From Deltaproteobacteria bacterium (lineage in GTDB: Bacteria; Myxococcota_A; Polyangia; Polyangiales; Houyiibacteriaceae), in contig QMMB01000128.1 of assembly GCA_003647035.1 (NCBI GenBank), forward strand, positions 1-8,327: DNA of 8,327 nt, read 5' to 3'. Numbering within the stretch: the stretch's first letter is position 1; the number at the start of each line of letters is the position of its first letter. Both the position numbers and the translations under genes were made by a program. The notes under the pieces were generated by a model. It saw nothing but the letters and a program-made list of their open reading frames with translations, ran no database searches and was not told the origin of the DNA. This document shows, piece by piece, positions 6,034 through 8,327 of this stretch.

Positions 6034-7355
6034 CCAAAGAACAACAGGACCGCGCCAACATACAGGCCCATTCCGATGGCAAGGACCGCGGTGTAGCCCG
6101 CAATCTGTCGGGCTTTGAGGCCGGTGATCGCGAGGAGCGGCAACGCCCAGAACGGCTGCAACAAGTTGGTCCACTCGTCCCCATAGGCGAAAGCCATGAT
6201 GGTGCGACCCGAGTCGAGGTCGAACGTGGCGGCTGTCGTCAGGAGCACATCGCTCTGCAGAGCCCATTGGCCGCCTCCCGAAGGAACGAAGAAGTTCACG
6301 ATGCCTGCGCTCAAGAATGTCAGTAACGGGAAGGTCGCGGTCGACGCGACGGAGGCCATCGCGGACGAGAGCCGCTCGATCATCCCGCTCGTCTGCATCA
6401 CGCCCAGGATGCCGAAGTAGAGGGGGAACTGGATGATGATCGCGCCGGCGCCGCGAGCGCCTTCGGAGACGGAATCGAGGAAGCTGCGGATCGAGCCATG
6501 GGCAGCGAGCGCCAGTGCCAAGAAGAACAAGTTGACCGAGTTGAGGTTGAACGCGACATCGCCTTCGATCCAACTGAACAGGACGAGTAGCGTCGTTACG
6601 CCACCGACGAGGAGTCCAAGCACCGATCGCTTCGTATCGTGCCGTGTCGTCGACTCCCTCGGGGGCATCTCCGGAACGGTGGCGTCCTTGGGCGCCAGTG
6701 CGACGCACATCAGCGGCAACAAGATGAGCAGGCCGCCACTGACGAGCAGGTTGAGCGGCGAAAAGAGCGTTTCGCTCACGGCGATGGCCTGCGATGCGCC
6801 CTGCGTGAACTGCACGGACTCGGCCGCCTTCAACGGAGCAGAGCCGCTGAGCCCACCGTGCCAGACCGCGAGCCCCGTATAGGCAGCGGCGCCGAGCACC
6901 GCAATGTCCATCGGTCTCCCGTCCTCCGCGGCGCTATGAGCGATCTCGCGCACCACGAACGCGGCAACCACCGCCCCGAGGCCCCACTGGACGAGGCCGG
7001 TCACGCAAGCGATGAACGCCACCAAACCGGCAGCAGCCGGGGTTCGCTTGGGCCAACGGGCAATCGCGCGAACGAGCCGTTGCACCGGCGGACTCGACGC
7101 CAACGCCTGACCGGTGACCAGGATCAGACACATCTGGAGCGCAAAAGCGAGCAAAGGCGTGCTGGAAAAGCCCCCGTACCACCCCAGTAGCACGGCGCCA
7201 ACGGACCCTGACATGGCGAAACCGCCAAGGAGCGTGATCAACGTCAGGACCAGCGCCAGCACGAATGGTTCGGGAACCCATCGTTCGGCCCACCGGCTGA
7301 AAACCTCGCCAAGCCGAGCCAGCATGGCGCGGACCATACCACCAAGTGCCAACAC
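6030..7355 (-). CDS. atoE: Short-chain fatty acid transporter, AtoE family
   Basis: Integral inner-membrane carrier of 441 residues, the size of E. coli AtoE, a short-chain fatty acid and acetoacetate uptake protein. About ten to twelve hydrophobic spans are visible, for example near 31-50, 67-85, 107-135, 200-220, 245-262, 272-287, 300-320, 340-357, 399-413 and 420-440. Conserved AtoE motifs are WHGGLSGSAPL (165-175), NSVNLFFLALAL (272-283), NFFVPSGGGQW (354-364) and YGDEWTNLLQPFWALP (391-406). The start is GTG at 7353-7355, supported by AGGAA six bases upstream; the in-frame ATGs at 7337 and 7325 lack a well-placed site. It is transcribed behind the hydrolase gene, with a 17-base gap, and opposite to the CoA-transferase genes. 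In the E. coli ato operon the transporter is on the same strand as the transferase. It probably imports a short-chain acid or keto acid used by the adjacent pathway. Confidence 0.93.
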   Translation of the reverse strand: MLALGGMVRAMLARLGEVFSRWAERWVPEPFVLALVLTLITLLGGFAMSGSVGAVLLGWYGGFSSTPLLAFALQMCLILVTGQALASSPPVQRLVRAIARWPKRTPAAAGLVAFIACVTGLVQWGLGAVVAAFVVREIAHSAAEDGRPMDIAVLGAAAYTGLAVWHGGLSGSAPLKAAESVQFTQGASQAIAVSETLFSPLNLLVSGGLLILLPLMCVALAPKDATVPEMPPRESTTRHDTKRSVLGLLVGGVTTLLVLFSWIEGDVAFNLNSVNLFFLALALAAHGSIRSFLDSVSEGARGAGAIIIQFPLYFGILGVMQTSGMIERLSSAMASVASTATFPLLTFLSAGIVNFFVPSGGGQWALQSDVLLTTAATFDLDSGRTIMAFAYGDEWTNLLQPFWALPLLAITGLKARQIAGYTAVLAIGMGLYVGAVLLFFG

Positions 7356-7361
7356 GCGGCG

Positions 7362-7366
7362 TTCCT
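7362..7366 (-). promoter_or_regulatory. Ribosome binding site of atoE supporting a GTG start
   Basis: On the minus strand AGGAA is followed by a 6-base spacer (CGCCGC) and then GTG at 7355. It sits inside the 17-base gap after the TAA stop of the hydrolase gene (7373-7375), so the transporter is probably translated from the same transcript. Confidence 0.65.
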
Positions 7367-7372
7367 GACCTG

Positions 7373-8327
7373 TTAGAGCCCGAATGCCTGCTGGACCGGC
7401 GCTTCCTCGCCCCTGACGACCCCATCGGGGCTGACGACGAATACGTCGAAGTACTCCTCGGGCGCTACGATCGTGGACCCTTCGTTGGCCGCGACTTGGA
7501 TCAGCGCCGCATGTGGTGCGAACGGCATCATGAGACCTGCTTCGACGTCCGGAGTGAGGCCGTCGAAGTGTTGCGGGATCACGAAATCAGGCTGGATGCG
7601 CGAGAAGTATTCGGTGAGGTCTCCCTCCTCGGCGAGAAAGCCCACTGGGCCGAGCCAGGCTGTCGTGCCGTCGACGTCGCTGAACGCCGCATCGAGGTTT
7701 GCCGCATAGTCCTCCCCAGACCCATCATCTCCACCGATCGCCGAGATCGAGTTCGTGTAGAACATCGAGAATGGGTCGTCGCCAGGAAAGGAAATGAGAT
7801 AGCTGATCGGTCCGCCGGCGGGCGCCGCCCAGCTGTCCTCCGGGGTGGGCACTTCCTCGAGCTCTAGGAAGCGTCCGATCAAAGCGGGAAGCGTGTGAAT
7901 CGTCCGCACTGCGCGCATCGTCGCTTCGCCGAGCGGCAGCTCGTCGCCCGTTCCGAGGACGGTGCACCGGTCCTCGGGCAGTCCTGCCGATTGCGCGATG
8001 AGGCACGTGGTCTTGGAACCGATGACCTGAGCGCCGGTGAGCATGGCCGCCGCACCGCAATCGATGGCGTGATCGAAATGACTGTGACCGACCAAGATGA
8101 AGTCGACCGATTCCACGCCCGCTGCGTCGAGCACCCGCTGCATCAGGTCGAGCCCCTCTTGCGTCGAGCCTGCGGTCCTGTCTGCTGGCCGACTGAAATA
8201 AGCGTCGAGGAGCACGGTCGTGTCTCCGTACTGCAGAAGCCACTGCGTGACTCCGATGAACGTCAGCTCAGCCTGAGTAACCTGTTCGCCACTGCCGCCG
8301 GCGCCAGCAGCACCCCCACTGCCACCC
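7373..8327 (-). CDS. Metallo-beta-lactamase-fold hydrolase, probable exported protein, 5' end outside window
   Basis: The frame stays open to the right edge, giving about 317 visible residues; the GTG at 8215 is internal because the fold's first strands lie upstream of it. The visible N-terminus (8288-8326) is a Gly/Ala/Ser spacer (GGSGGAAGAGGSGEQ). This is the kind that follows the lipidated Cys of lipoproteins, but the signal peptide and lipobox are beyond the edge. The fold then begins (LTFIGVTQWLLQYGDTTVLL). The metal motif HSHFDH is encoded at 8069-8086, and later candidate ligands are His in TIHTLP (codon 7895-7897) and His in IPQHFDG (codon 7568-7570). The usual Asp-containing segment between them reads FYTNSIS, so the bridging Asp may be missing or shifted. 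The substrate is unknown; lactones, esters and other small molecules are possible across this superfamily. Two later cysteines are visible in the core. It lies 17 bases upstream of atoE on the same strand, suggesting that hydrolysis outside the membrane and uptake are linked. Confidence 0.8.
   Translation of the reverse strand, partial: GGSGGAAGAGGSGEQVTQAELTFIGVTQWLLQYGDTTVLLDAYFSRPADRTAGSTQEGLDLMQRVLDAAGVESVDFILVGHSHFDHAIDCGAAAMLTGAQVIGSKTTCLIAQSAGLPEDRCTVLGTGDELPLGEATMRAVRTIHTLPALIGRFLELEEVPTPEDSWAAPAGGPISYLISFPGDDPFSMFYTNSISAIGGDDGSGEDYAANLDAAFSDVDGTTAWLGPVGFLAEEGDLTEYFSRIQPDFVIPQHFDGLTPDVEAGLMMPFAPHAALIQVAANEGSTIVAPEEYFDVFVVSPDGVVRGEEAPVQQAFGL

Overview
The window is a GC-rich, tightly packed stretch of bacterial chromosome. 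It holds eight protein genes, and no RNA genes, mobile elements or CRISPR repeats that I could see. A signal peptide followed by an outer-membrane-barrel-like sequence at the left edge points to a Gram-negative cell. The Gly/Ala/Ser-rich spacer at the start of the right-hand hydrolase resembles lipoprotein spacers common in myxobacteria. A member of Myxococcota or a related deltaproteobacterial lineage is my best guess, but it is an inference from style, not proof.

Layout. Positions 1-689 (+) hold the end of a secreted, probable outer-membrane beta-barrel protein. Two bases later a convergent gene ends: an ACAD10/11-type acyl-CoA dehydrogenase (692-1900, -). A short divergent promoter region (about 1901-1992) with two inverted repeats separates it from a four-gene plus-strand operon. 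The operon encodes a long DmdC-type acyl-CoA dehydrogenase (1993-3777), a beta-keto acid cleavage enzyme of the BKACE/DUF849/Kce family (3789-4646), and the A and B subunits of a 3-oxoacid CoA-transferase (4668-5375 and 5386-6033). The operon meets a minus-strand pair tail to tail: an AtoE-type short-chain fatty acid transporter (6030-7355), preceded by a metallo-beta-lactamase-fold hydrolase that runs off the right edge (7373-8327).

How the genes may work together. AtoE can bring a short-chain acid or keto acid into the cell. The two acyl-CoA dehydrogenases oxidise CoA thioesters. BKACE enzymes react a beta-keto acid with acetyl-CoA to give a new acyl-CoA plus acetoacetate. The CoA-transferase then activates acetoacetate to acetoacetyl-CoA, usually at the expense of succinyl-CoA, ready for thiolysis. 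BKACE plus CoA-transferase is a coherent module, with the acetoacetate made by one enzyme being the substrate of the next. The compound that feeds the pathway cannot be read from the sequence. No thiolase, enoyl-CoA hydratase, acyl-CoA ligase, ETF or regulator gene is in the window, so these must be elsewhere.

No stretch over 300 bases lacks a gene. The largest gap is the divergent promoter region of about 92 bases. Both convergent junctions leave no room for an intergenic terminator.
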